This document shows, piece after piece, positions 1 to 10,979 of a stretch of DNA of 64,000 nucleotides. Each line of letters opens with the position of its first letter. Positions within the stretch are counted from its first letter, which is position 1. Both the position numbers and the translations under genes were made by a program. Source of the DNA: Diphasiastrum complanatum (Eukaryota; Streptophyta; Lycopodiopsida; Lycopodiales; Lycopodiaceae); NCBI GenBank assembly GCA_029204225.1, contig CM055108.1:26527303-26591302 (forward strand), in the 5' to 3' direction. The notes under the pieces were generated by a model that was not told where the DNA came from, searched no databases, and was given only the letters and a program-made list of their open reading frames with translations.

Positions 1-600
1 TGTATGGGGAAAAGCGTGCATGGCCCTCCTCCCCGTGCATGCATCTAATGGGCCCACAGCCCACTCCAAATTCAAATTACCCTCCTTTCTCCATTGATGC
101 TCTTTCATCATCCAAATCGATGCCCCTGGCATCCCTCTTGCCATCCATCGGCGGCCTCATTCTTGCCCTCTATTGTTGCATTGCTAAAGAACGTTGTCCA
201 TGCTGTAATTATGTTTGCTTTCAAGGTATGTTAGAGCCAAAATTTAATGAGTTAAGCTTCTTGAAATGGTCTTTTGTTGAACATTCCAGCACTCCCACAA
301 AGTGAGAAACTACATGATATTCGTGGTAGATCCTGGAACTGTATGTGCATTTTTAACATGTAAAACACCATGTAAATATATATATAATAGTAAAGAGTGC
401 CCATCGTCAACGGGCGAGCAGCGACAGTTTAGGAGGAAAGCCGATGGTCGTTGACGAGTGGTCGATGTATGTGTGTCCATATGTACGTGGCCGAAGTACG
501 ACGGGTGGATGTCTTATTTTGGGTATCAAAAAAGTCTAATTTTGGGAAAAACAATTATGATTTTGGGTAGCAAAAAATTTTGATTTTGGGTTAAGGGCTT
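1..600. other. Unassigned stretch, no gene seen
   Basis: An open frame of 88 codons begins at position 39. It has no recognisable domain and no neighbouring exon that extends it, so I do not call it a gene. The rest of the interval has stops in all frames and no repeat that I can recognise. Confidence 0.5.
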
Positions 601-604
601 TGGG

Positions 605-960
605 TATCGAAAAATCCTTCTTTGCCAAGCTCAACGTTGGGTCGGAAAAATTCAAGTCTTCTGACAAATTCGAGTCCTCCGAGAAATTTGAGTCCTCCGA
701 GAAATTCAAGTCTTGGAGAAATTCGAGTCTTTTGAGAAATTTGAGTCCTCCAAAAAATTCGAGTCTTGGAAAAATTCAAGTTTTCCAAGAAATTTGTGTC
801 TCTAAAAAAATTCGAGTGTAAAAATTTGAGTCTTTTGAAAAATTCCAGTCCTCTAAAAAATTTGAGTCTCTGAAAAATTCAAGTCCTCCGATAAATTCAA
901 GAAAAATTTGGGTCTTCCGAGAAATTCAAGTCTTTGGAGAATTGGAAGGTCCAAAAATTG
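605..960. repeat. Degenerate short-period tandem repeat (minisatellite-like)
   Basis: Variants of the words GAAATTCGAGTC and AAATTTGAGTCCTCC recur roughly every 15 to 18 bases across the interval, with many substitutions. Open frames on both strands here are low-complexity products of the repeat (Lys/Phe/Ser-rich one way, Leu/Phe-rich the other) and are not taken as genes. Confidence 0.75.
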
Positions 961-1095
961 TGAAATGTGCGAAGTCCAAAAATTGCAAGATTTGTGGCCC
1001 AGCCAAGCTGGTGAGTGACATGATGGGTCTGCAGCGAGGATCCTCATGCTACCCGCGTCGGACGATGCTCCTGTGATGGAAAGAGACACGCACAA

Positions 1096-1097
<2 letters not shown>

Positions 1098-1160
<63 letters not shown>
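1098..1160. repeat. (AG)n microsatellite, about 31 units
   Basis: An uninterrupted AG dinucleotide run. It lies about 115 bases upstream of a long CT run, so the two tracts could pair with each other. Confidence 0.98.
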
Positions 1161-1162
<2 letters not shown>

Positions 1163-1270
1163 CCCTGTCTCAAAGCACTCACTCTCAGAGCCAACGATGG
1201 GCTGGTCTCCATAGCCTCACTCATGCTTGGCGTGAACACTGGGTATGAGCGCAAGGCCTCCAAAACGACC

Positions 1271-2077
<807 letters not shown>

Positions 2078-2199
2078 CAATCATGTTCTTGTAAGCCACA
2101 TAGAAGAGATTGCACTCTTCTACTATGAGATGGAGTAGCAATCACATTCTTGTAAGCCACATAGAAGAGATTGTGCTCTTCTACTGTGAGATGGAATAG
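2078..2199. repeat. Tandem duplication, two units of about 61 bp
   Basis: The segment beginning CAATCATGTTCTTGTAAGCC and ending near GAGATGGAGTAG is repeated at once from 2139 with a few substitutions. Confidence 0.9.
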
Positions 2200-2271
2200 G
2201 AGGGAGAGAGAGATGGAGATGGGAGGGCTAGAGAGATGAGCAGGAGGGGGCGATGGAGGCAGGCAGGAGGG

Positions 2272-2426
<155 letters not shown>

Positions 2427-2647
2427 TTGAATTTAGAGGGAGGAAAGGAGTGGGGCAGGATGCATACATGCATGGGGAGAAGGATGTATGCATGGGGCAT
2501 CCTCCGCCCATGCATGCATGTAAAAAATTTTAGTACATTTTTTTTAAAAGCACAACGGGGTAGGAAGAGGCACCCATGCTACCATGGGTGCATCCTCCTA
2601 CCCCATACATAGGCACCAATGTGACACACAGATATCTTCATATATAT

Positions 2648-2732
2648 AGATGTGTGTGTGTGTGTGTGTGTGTGTGCGCACACACACACACCCATTCAAT
2701 TTGTCGGGAGAAGCTCTCACACACACACATAG

Positions 2733-2766
<34 letters not shown>
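2648..2766. repeat. (TG)n/(CA)n compound microsatellite
   Basis: A TG run of about 14 units switches through CGCA into a CA run, followed after a short spacer by a second CA run (about 2729-2764). The TG and CA halves are self-complementary. Confidence 0.95.
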
Positions 2767-2768
<2 letters not shown>

Positions 2769-3420
2769 GGACGCACGCACGTGTGTGCGCGCACACACAC
2801 GTGTGTTCCAAATCTCCCCTCCCCCTATTTTTCTCTTTTTATTGTCTATTTTGTCCTTTTTTTTCAACTGTACAATTTTTGGCCCATGGATAAAAGCTTG
2901 TGGGTAACGATTTAGGAGTTAAAGCTAGTGAGTTTGGCCTTGTGGTTAAACATTCTTGAAAATGGGGGGCCAAGATAGGGATTCGAAGGATTGAAAAAAA
3001 AAATAGAAGTAGTTTAAGGTAGTCAAGAAAATTTTATGTTCATAATTTATGGTAAAACTTTGATAATCTAAAATAAATAAGAAAGCCATGTAATAAAGAT
3101 TATTGGCTTAAGTTTAAAGCACATTGAAGTGTGTAAAAAAAATAAAACCTTAACTTCAAACTCCACATATTTGAATTTAGAGAAAGATATCTGAATTTAG
3201 TGAGTGGGAGGGGGTGGGGAATCTTTTTGGGGCCCACCCCTCAATTCACACAATGTGCAAATGTATGGGGATATGCACTTCTCCCATACATGCTTCCCCC
3301 TCCCCATCACTTTTACTTAAGAGAGTGTGTATGCATGAGTGAGGAGAGGAGGATGCATGGGTGCACCCATACACATGCACATCACATGCGCACAAATATC
3401 TTTATATATATAGATATATA
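2767..3420. other. Unassigned AT-rich stretch
   Basis: I see no gene. Short words related to the segment near 2430-2520, such as TTTGAATTTAGAG and ATGCATGGGTGCA, recur, suggesting old local duplication. Confidence 0.5.
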
Positions 3421-3423
3421 TAT

Positions 3424-3424
3424 T

Positions 3425-3487
<63 letters not shown>

Positions 3488-3488
3488 C
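3424..3488. repeat. (CA)n-(TA)n compound microsatellite
   Basis: A CA run of about 20 units passes directly into a TA run of about 11 units. Confidence 0.97.
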
Positions 3489-3728
3489 AGGTGCATTAAA
3501 TGAGTTTCTTTGATTTTTTGAGTGCATGTTGAAGTTGAGAGAGATATTGCCAAAAATCATAGATTGAGTGATTTTGCAAGATTGAGACTAGAATCTAAAT
3601 TTGGCATCATTCTAGATTGGTTCATGAGTGATAGGATTGTGTATATAAGCTTTCGAATTGCTAGAAGACTTTAGGTTCAGATCTCTTAGAGAAACCATAA
3701 GAGTTTCTAGTGCTTTTTCACATTCAAA

Positions 3729-5050
3729 AATGGCATCAATGGGTGGATTTTCGCTTGAAGCTAGTGAAAGGCTCACATCCACTAATTATGCTGCTTAGGA
3801 ATCAAATTCTTCAAAGCATGAAATGAAGTAGTGAAAGTGCCCAAAATTATGTCTTTGGGATCAAATCTTTGAATAACGAGTTGTCTTCTATAGATGATAA
3901 AATCAAAGATGATGAGTTAGTTCAAATCATTTTGAATGGATTAGGAGATGATTATTCTAATCTTGTTCAAACCTTTGCTATTTAAGATTCACTTCCTAGT
4001 ATTGAAAAACTTCAAAGTGTGCTTGTAAGTGAGGAGAGTAGAATGCTTCACATCAAAAGTAGGATGAGTTCCTTATCTTTGAATGATGGTGATGAAAAAG
4101 CTAACTTTTCCTTGAAAGCCAAGAAGAAAAAGTTTCCATCCAAGAATACTCAAGACATGGAGATGGAGAGCAAGGATGGAGCATCAAGTTCCAAAGGAAA
4201 GAGCAAGAAGGACAAGAAGAAGCTGAAGTGTTTCTTTTGTAGTTAAAAGGGACATTTTGCATCCGAGTGCTACAAGATGAAGAATGCCCAAGAGAAGGAC
4301 AATCAAGGCAGGAAGAATGCAGTCTATCTTTGATGGTATCCTCACCACAAATATCTAATCAAGACACTTGGTGGATTGATAGTGGAGCAAGCTCCCACAT
4401 GACTCACCAAAAAGACTACTTTTCTAATCTACTTTCTTACAATAATTTTAAGAGATTTATGTTCACTACAAGTGATCAAGAATGTGAGATTGTAGGTGTT
4501 GGATCCATTCCTTTATGTCTAGGATCATAGTGTGAACATGGCAAGGGAAGAGCTAACTCAAGTGGAACTATGGCACAAAAGGTTAGGCCATCATAACTAC
4601 AAAGCTATGGAGACCATGGTGACAAAGGAGCTAGCAAGTGGACTTTCCAAAACCATATCCAAGTGTGACAAGCTTTGTGAAGCTTGTGGACTCTCCAAAT
4701 CTCATAAGCTACCTTTCAAGAGATCTTTGACAAGATCTAACTCTCCTCTTGACCTTATACACTCGGATGTTCATTCATTTTCACATGAATCTAATGGTGG
4801 AGCTATTATGTATGTCACTTTTATTGATGATAGATCAAGATACTCTTGGGTTTATCTCTTGTCTAAGAAAAGTGAAGTTTTTGAGTCCTTTGTAAGTTCA
4901 AAACTCTTGTGGAAAAGCAACTTAATACTAGCTTGAAGTATTAAGAAGTAATAATGGAGGGGAGTACATCTCCAATAGGATGAAAGAGTTTTGTAAAACT
5001 AATGGCATTAGGAGAGAGTTTATTTGCACATATACTCCATATGGCATATC
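3729..5050 (+). pseudogene. Decayed Ty1/copia gag-protease-integrase fragment
   Basis: The reading begins with an ATG and an N-terminal gag motif (LEASERLTSTNYA) and then jumps to RNQILQSMK. Compared with the related gag at 28.5 kb this is an internal deletion of roughly 80 codons. Further on are LVSEESRML, a zinc knuckle (CFFC, a stop, then KGHFASECYK), a frameshift, the aspartic protease motif WWIDSGASSHMT near 4370, a GAG-pre-integrase segment (LWHKRLGHHNYKAM) and the start of the integrase core (LDLIHSDVHSF, FIDDRSRYSW). At least four in-frame stops and two frame changes show it is dead. The similarity ends near 5050 and no RT follows. It is the same family as the gag-only element at 27-31.6 kb but still has integrase, so it may be a relic of that element's autonomous partner. 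Confidence 0.93.
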
Positions 5051-5390
5051 CTTGTACCAAGTTAGAATAATCTACACAAAGGGTCATTCAAGATCAGTTC
5101 TCAAAAGCTCATATTCCTTTATAGGCTCTCCTGTAAAGGCAAGTTCTTTGTTCTTTACCCTCAAAACATATGAATGAGCACCTTCCCCTTTCATTAGAGG
5201 AGTTACAAACATCAAAAGGGCCGTCTAAGAAATGCCATGTAGGACCAAAAAAAACACCGGATTTTAAAACTCAGACGGACTTTCAGGTCTAGTTTAGCTG
5301 AACCTTACTAATAATGTGTAGTTAACATGAGACGATTATGACGTATGCAACTGCGACTTCAAGAACCTATGACGCTCATTAACTAACTTT
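5051..5390. other. Junction between copia remnant and transposase-like gene
   Basis: I see no coding domain. Similarity to copia stops near 5050 and the first supportable exon of the next gene starts near 5390. If the 5.4-11.7 kb block is a mobile element, its left end should lie here, but I could not find a convincing terminal repeat by eye. Confidence 0.4.
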
Positions 5391-8144
5391 TTCAAATTTG
5401 AAAATGAGATTGTGTCCCTCGTTTTAACTAGCGAGAGAATAAACATAGAATCTCAGGTACGCCATGGATGAATAATAGTGTCTATTTTTTTTTTGGTCTG
5501 TCAGCTGATGTTTGCGGAGATGTCTCAGTTTCATCTACACATTGTTCTCCCTGCCGAGAATGCTCCGATAGCTAAAAGAGGAGTAGTGAAAGAATCCACA
5601 GTTTCTCCACTTGATATGATCGCTCACAGAATCAACCAAAGAAAGAATTACGATTTGTGGATTGACGGCAGTTTGTATGCATTGCATCTGAGCTCGATGC
5701 AAGCTCCACAATTCCAATCCATCACACAATTAATAAAGTTTTTGTGTGACGGAGAAAACGGTTTATTGGGTTATTGTAAAAGATTGACGACTTATGGTGT
5801 TGCAAACTAGGTTCAAAAAATTCCATGTTTAGAATGTATGTTAAATGGTTTGCTTGCTGACTATAGAGAAAAAGAGACCGCATTATTACAAACAAAAGAA
5901 GATAATGCACATTTACATAATATTATGTTAAATTTGAATGCAAGTGATGATCAATTCTGACAAGTTGTTCAGACATTACGTATATCAAATGACCATTTAA
6001 AAGAAGAAACTCGCATACTAGATAAGAAATTAAAAAGAAGCAAGCGAAAAAGAATTCTAAAGGACATTGATGAGCTTTCGCTAAATGGAGGCCAACGGAG
6101 AAAAAGGATTCAAGCATTCAAGTAAGGATTTGATTTGAATCAGTTTTATTTTAGTTTTGTGAAGTAGCATAACATTTATTATGTGTCCTATTTGGGTCTC
6201 TTGATTTTTATAATCATTTGCAGATCAGCATTGGTTGCAAATGAGCATCTGAAGGACAATGACCTGATCGGAAAATCATTGAGTTCGGTATTGACAACCA
6301 AGTCCACAAAGTCTTTATTGGACAATAATCGGTATTCTCGAATCAAGTCCAAGATCACTGAGGATTTGATGAACGAGGTCAGTAAGGTAATCGACCGAAC
6401 GTTAATTCAGGGAGCATGTGATTTCTCAGGTATTAGCAGGAAGGCATATGCCAGTATATTTAAAATTATTAAAGAGGCTTTTGGACAATTGCATGTAAGA
6501 AAATTTCTCATTCCTCGCCCTTTTCAGATAAGATTGGAGAGAGATGTATTGAATAAGGGTATGCAAAATGTCATTGGAATTCCTTTTCACATCAATGAGA
6601 TTTACAATTCAAAGTCTGGCAATTTGTCATATAATTCTACCAACAACTTATTTGTGGATTTGAATCATTTATTGAGATTTATAGTAAAATTCTATAATAT
6701 TACAAGTGTTAGTATGAGCAAACTTATTCTGGTGGTCAAGCTAGATGAATCGGAAGTTATAAAAGGACAAAAGTTGGAAAGAGTAAGTATTACTCTTATG
6801 AATGGAGCATTGAGCAATGCAACAAACTCAAGGGATCTCAACTTCAGTGTGCAATCAGAAAACAGCATACGGTGGCTAGCATATTTTCAGGTAAAAAATG
6901 GTTGTTATTCATGTGCAATTTCTTTTGGTAATTGTTTTGAATACATAAAAACTTGTGATTCCATATGTTGAACAGGTTATTAAGGAGGATCACGATGTTC
7001 TTTCCTGGATTTTTAGCAGAACAAGTTATCCCGATATCATAAAGGATCATATTAATGGCAAAGCACTTAGTGTTCTTGAAAGAGGTGAATTTTTGGTGGA
7101 ATGGCATTTAGCTGGAGATTTGAAGTCATTGAAATGTATGTTCAATGTATCTCATGGAGCAAATTTGAAACATCCATGTCTATATTGTATGAAATCATCA
7201 AATGACATTTCAAGGAACACAAGAGTTTCAAGAGATATTGAAGATCCCAACTGGAAACCAATACTACCAATCCCTTTACAAAATGTGCATATTTGCACAC
7301 TTCATGGAGGTGAGGATCATAGAGAAATTAATATATCTTCATATCTTGTTTGCATGGAATATCAAGCCAGAGTCAGCATCAAAACAAGCAATCGCTCGAT
7401 TAGAGGAAGTGTTGTCAAAAGCAGGCCTTCATAAAGGCCATGTTAAAATACAAAAAGATGAAAAGCTTTCGGGAAAAACAGGAAACGTACCCAATAAACC
7501 TAGCATAGGAGTCAAAGCTCGTCGATTTTTATCAAATCATTCTAAAGAGTCGTCTAAGATCCAATACTTGGTCTGGAAAGATGTTATTTCTGCAACAGAA
7601 GACTTTGAAGATAAAGGAACAAGGGTAAAGAAGGTTGAAGTTTGGAAAAAGCTCGATAATATGATTGAAGTGCTTAGAAAAGACACAATTTCATATGCAG
7701 ATGCACTTCTATTGGAGAAAACAACAATAGAGTTTGTAGATGCAGTTCGGGTGGCTTGGGGCTCATATCACATCACCCACTACATGGTAAGATACATTTG
7801 AACAGTGTCTTACAATTTTATAATTTTAGTATAACTTGCTTGATAGATTCTAACTAATGCATAAATCTTTGATATTGCAGCACATACTAAGGCATCATGC
7901 ATCATTTTTTGCAAAAAAGTATGGCAGTTTGAGTATATGGTCCTCACAAGGAATGGAGAAATCACATTTGCAGGCAAGAGCAGCATTTTATCGAAATACG
8001 CAACATGGTGGAACATCCTCAAAAAATAGTTACATCATTCAGCTATTCCAATGGTTTTATAGACGAGCTCAAGTTCAATACACAACAAGATCAACTGAAT
8101 ATCAAAGATTCAAAAAAGCATGTAAATTTATAAGCCAAAATTAG
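5390..8144 (+). pseudogene. Decayed multi-exon DDE transposase-like gene ([C/D]xxH type)
   Basis: I read at least four exons in one continuing frame. Introns are 6122-6223, 6891-6975 and 7787-7880 (85-102 bp, all GT...AG). A less certain first intron may end at 5503. The N-terminal part is Leu/Lys-rich and coiled-coil-like, ending in a basic segment (KKLKRSKRKR). The central part holds a candidate first catalytic Asp (VVKLDESEVIK, codon 6744), a second (WHLAGDLKSLKC, codon 7117), a CLYC pair (7177-7188) and a CTLH motif (7294-7305). The last exon has the candidate acidic residue in SQGMEKSH (codon 7956). This order (D, D, CxxC, CxxH, E) is that of RNase H-fold transposases of the [C/D]xxH group, which includes Transib/RAG1, hAT, Kolobok and others; I cannot name the superfamily. 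Stops at 5808 and near 5958, and a one-base frameshift near 7306-7313, disrupt it. A fast-evolving domesticated gene with sequence errors is the main alternative. Confidence 0.68.
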
Positions 8145-8225
8145 ATTGATGGCATTCAATAAAGATCAAATGCGTGTGATAAAAAATTCTCAAATTCCAA
8201 ATACATTAAATGAAAAAGAGTACAA

Positions 8226-9772
8226 TCATTTTTTTTCATTGTCTCTAAGGACAATTTTTGTTGTGTGGTCATGAAGGAACTTTTTCCTATCATACAGATC
8301 CAAAAATCGAGTGGATTGCCTTTTGCTCAAATCTATATATCTAGATAGAATTGCCAAAGCAGAGGATCTCATAGGAACATTTTCTGGCACATAATTAAAC
8401 ACTTTAAGAGCAACATCTCTTTTGAAAAAAATGATTCTATATGTACTTTTTGAGTATTTATGCCCTTGGGCAAAATAAGATAGGGCCTTGATGGCCATGA
8501 TTAAATTCCCGCATTCACAAAAAACCTTTCATGAAAAGCACAAATTTTGTTATTCAAAAAATGTTTCAAATAATGAGCCAATGAGGCATCCTTCTATCTC
8601 CCACCTTGTCTCTCTCTCAATCCTCCATGTCTGCTAGCAAAGGCATCAACTTCAATGATATCCTACAACACATAATCAAGTGTTAGTCAAACTAGCAGAT
8701 CAATCATCAGTTACACATTAAATAGTAAATGATTTTCGTGAGAAGGTGTACTTACCAAATCTTCCTCGTCAGCTTGGATCATACCAGCAGCTTCTAAATT
8801 GTGACCAGCAATAATGGTGGATTGTTGATCAGCTGGAATAGTATATATGGGAGGTGGCAGATACTTTTTCTGAAAAGCCAAAAACTCCTCCTCACTCAAC
8901 ATATTAGCCTCATATGCCCTGCTCTCAGATAGCATCCTTTAAAAGGCATCTGTGCCACTTGCCCGTTCAAACTGGTCCTCATAGTCGATGCCATCTATGA
9001 GGTCGTCATCATCAAAGTCAATAAAATCATTAAATTTAGAAATCATCCTTGACATAAGAGATAATATCTCATCTTCTCTGAGATCCATTACGTCTCCGAT
9101 GTCGCTAATGGATAAGAATGCAATATCGTCCATATGGTACACAGGGTGGTCCATCAGGGTTCTGCTCTGGTCAATCTCGCTCATGGTAGATAAGGGAGAG
9201 ATAGACAGATAACGAGCCTTGGCAGGATCATATTGATGTGCTTGCCCGGCCTCCTCTACATCTCCTAAAACCTCATCAGTAATGGAAACCTCTAAAGCCA
9301 CATGAGTGGTAGGGGCAGGCAAACCAATCATGGACGACCCAGAAGATTTTGCCTCATCAGGGATAAGAGCAGATAAGAAAAATACGAAGGCCATACCCTC
9401 CTGAACAAAGTGACACACTCGATTGTGTTCCTCACAAGGTATGACACGTTTAAACGGATCGATAAGTTTGGTAAACTTATGATCATGCCTTTTCTTGGCA
9501 CTAGGCTAAGCATGAGTCAAATCTATGAAATGCACAAATCTCAGGCCGTCCATCAGAAGGGTACCCTGTTGCAAGCACTCATAAAAATCCTTGTACAATT
9601 TAGAAAAAATTTCCCTGTGCTCAATAACAAATCTCTCTATGTCAAACTGAAAATCGAAATAGGACAAAAAATGGGCCTGTCTGTCGCTAACCTCAGCATC
9701 AACAAGGAAAGAACTAAGAGCTTTATAATAGATCGAACTAGTAGAAGAGGAGGCCATATCGATATGATGCAC
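8226..9772 (-). pseudogene. Decayed unknown gene convergent with the transposase-like gene
   Basis: Read from 9772 (or the in-frame ATG at 9757, MASSSTSS) downward, one frame stays coding-like to 8594 apart from two stops: TAG at 9506 and TAA at 8939. The text on both sides is continuous (FIDLTHA, stop, PSAKKRHDHKFTKLIDPF; then GTDAF, stop, RMLSESRAYEAN). A good intron removes about 8657-8751 (donor TTG|GTAAGT, acceptor TTGTAG|GAT). The frame then ends at TAG 8594, but coding-like text continues (LAHYLKHFLNNKICAFHERF) and, after a frame change near 8510, runs through ALSYFAQGHKYSKSTYR to KIVLRDNEKK at 8226. The middle is acidic (DDDDLIDGIDYEDQFE). I recognise no family. It faces the transposase-like gene tail to tail and the H3-like gene head to head, with about 0.8 kb between starts. 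Its decay matches that of the transposase, suggesting one old unit. Confidence 0.55.
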
Positions 9773-10346
9773 CGGTTAGCAAGGGGACATAAACGGTGTA
9801 ATCGTGGGCGCATGATGGTAATATGCATTGTACACGAATCCGAATATCGGAACCACGCGCCAGGGGATCAGTGCAACTATAGAACTCTCTGCTGGGCGTG
9901 TGGTAGCGATATTGTACACACAGATTTGGAGCAGGTCAGTTTCCTGGACTCAATATGCAAAACTAAATTCCAGAAATGACACTTATATATATAGTCTAAT
10001 ATAGAGCATCTGAACCGTACACGTGTCTCAGTAATGTGCGGTCAAAATTGCCACACATGTGAAAACGATGGCGAAATCATTTTGAATGACACGCGTACAC
10101 TTCGGATCCTGAAACGTGTCCTCGCACGTGCATGCCAACTGTACGATCGTACGACCCAGTTGTCTTGTGATGCGTGTGTGGTCCAGATGTCACCACGTGT
10201 CCTTGCACATGCGTGCCAGTCGTATGATTGTACGAACCACTGATGTCCTGACACGTGACAGCTCCATGTGATGACACGTGTGACCACACGTGTGGGGAGT
10301 GGAGGTGTCACATCACACGTGTGAATATGATGGGACGTTCTACAGA
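9773..10346. promoter_or_regulatory. Divergent intergenic region with tandem G-box-rich repeats
   Basis: ACGTG cores (CACGTG, ACGTGT) occur about ten times between 10018 and 10325. Within this, a unit of about 83 bp that starts CGTGTCCTCGCACGTGC and includes GTACGATCGTACGA is repeated once in diverged form (about 10113-10195 and 10196-10270). ACGT cores are bound by plant bZIP and bHLH factors. The region lies between the starts of the minus-strand unknown gene and the H3-like gene, so it could serve both. Binding is inferred, not shown. Confidence 0.5.
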
Positions 10347-10355
10347 TATAAAAGG
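10347..10355 (+). promoter_or_regulatory. TATA box (TATAAAAGG) of the H3-like gene
   Basis: A consensus TATA box lies just after the ACGTG cluster and about 250 bases before the ATG at 10605. That would give a 5' leader of roughly 220 bases. Confidence 0.55.
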
Positions 10356-10477
10356 ACGTTTTCGGCTCATATTTCAGTTTTGAATTTTTTCTTTCTCTGG
10401 CTTTCTTCGTTCACTTCCGCTCCTCGTTAGACGCATATCGCTACCACACGCCCAAGGACCCACATACCAGTATAGCT

Positions 10478-10497
10478 GGGGGGGCCCCCCCCCCCCC
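10478..10497. repeat. G7-C13 homopolymer pair in the H3-like leader
   Basis: Seven G followed by about thirteen C within the inferred 5' leader. It could form a very stable hairpin; its exact length may be affected by sequencing error. Confidence 0.8.
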
Positions 10498-10604
10498 GCG
10501 TGTCGTGGCGATACGCCATCTCTCATATTGCCATCACGCGCCTCCCCTGTTGGATATCTGCTTTTCCTTCTCGTTGGCACGTCATATCGATACCCTAGCT
10601 TGAA

Positions 10605-10979
10605 ATGGCCCGTACCAAACAAACAGCACGCCTTACCACATTTGCCCTGCCTCCTCGCCCTCCTGTACAAAGGGCAGTGGGCACTAGTAGGAGAGTATGT
10701 TGGCCCAGAAGACCATGGTTAAGAGATATCAGGAGACTTCAGAGGACAACAAATCTTCTGATTCTTCGTGCTCCTTTCTACAGGTTTGTGAGATTAGTAA
10801 CAAGGTCACTCTCACATGATGTTTTCTGGAACATAACAACCCTGGAAGCCCTCCATACTGCCTATGAGGACTTTCGAGTCAAATTCTTTGAGGACTCCAC
10901 GCTTTGCACAGTGCACGCTAAGAGAGTTACCCTCATGGCTCAGGACATGCATCTTGTCATGAGGCTGAGGAGTACATAA
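10605..10979 (+). CDS. Divergent histone H3-like protein, 124 aa
   Basis: The first nine residues are exactly the canonical H3 tail start (MARTKQTAR). After that Lys9 is replaced by Leu, and the rest of the tail is short and Pro/Arg-rich with none of the usual Lys14, 18, 23 or 27 sites. From residue 36 the histone fold aligns without gaps: RPWLRDIRRLQRTTNLLI (alpha-N), PFYRFVRLVTRSL (alpha-1), an alpha-2 helix with EALHTAYEDF, FFEDSTLC, HAKRVTLM and DMHLVMRLR (alpha-3). Canonical H3 is 135 residues plus Met, so this is shorter, the loss being in the tail. A Trp replaces Phe in loop 1, and TNLLI and RVTLM are also seen in plant CENH3, but the extra loop-1 residue usual in CENH3 is absent. The frame has no stop and no intron. 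The start is set by the tail match. The TAA replaces the usual C-terminal GERA. It sits among transposon-like genes, unlike replicative H3 genes. It could be a functional variant, a mobile-element histone or a recent pseudogene. Confidence 0.85.
   Translation: MARTKQTARLTTFALPPRPPVQRAVGTSRRVCWPRRPWLRDIRRLQRTTNLLILRAPFYRFVRLVTRSLSHDVFWNITTLEALHTAYEDFRVKFFEDSTLCTVHAKRVTLMAQDMHLVMRLRST

Noticed and set aside
5808-5960. Stop codons in the transposase-like and unknown genes explained by an alternative genetic code or RNA editing
   Set aside because: Nuclear genes of land plants use the standard code, and stop-removing editing is known from organelles. Frameshifts are also present, so ordinary decay is simpler.
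10374-10670. Minus-strand frame of 98 codons opposite the H3-like start
   Set aside because: It overlaps the H3-like gene and its leader, includes the G/C homopolymer and has no domain. It is a shadow frame.
10605-10979. Calling the H3-like gene a true CENH3
   Set aside because: It lacks the extra loop-1 residue typical of CENH3 and keeps the canonical H3 tail start. The shared residues are too few to decide.
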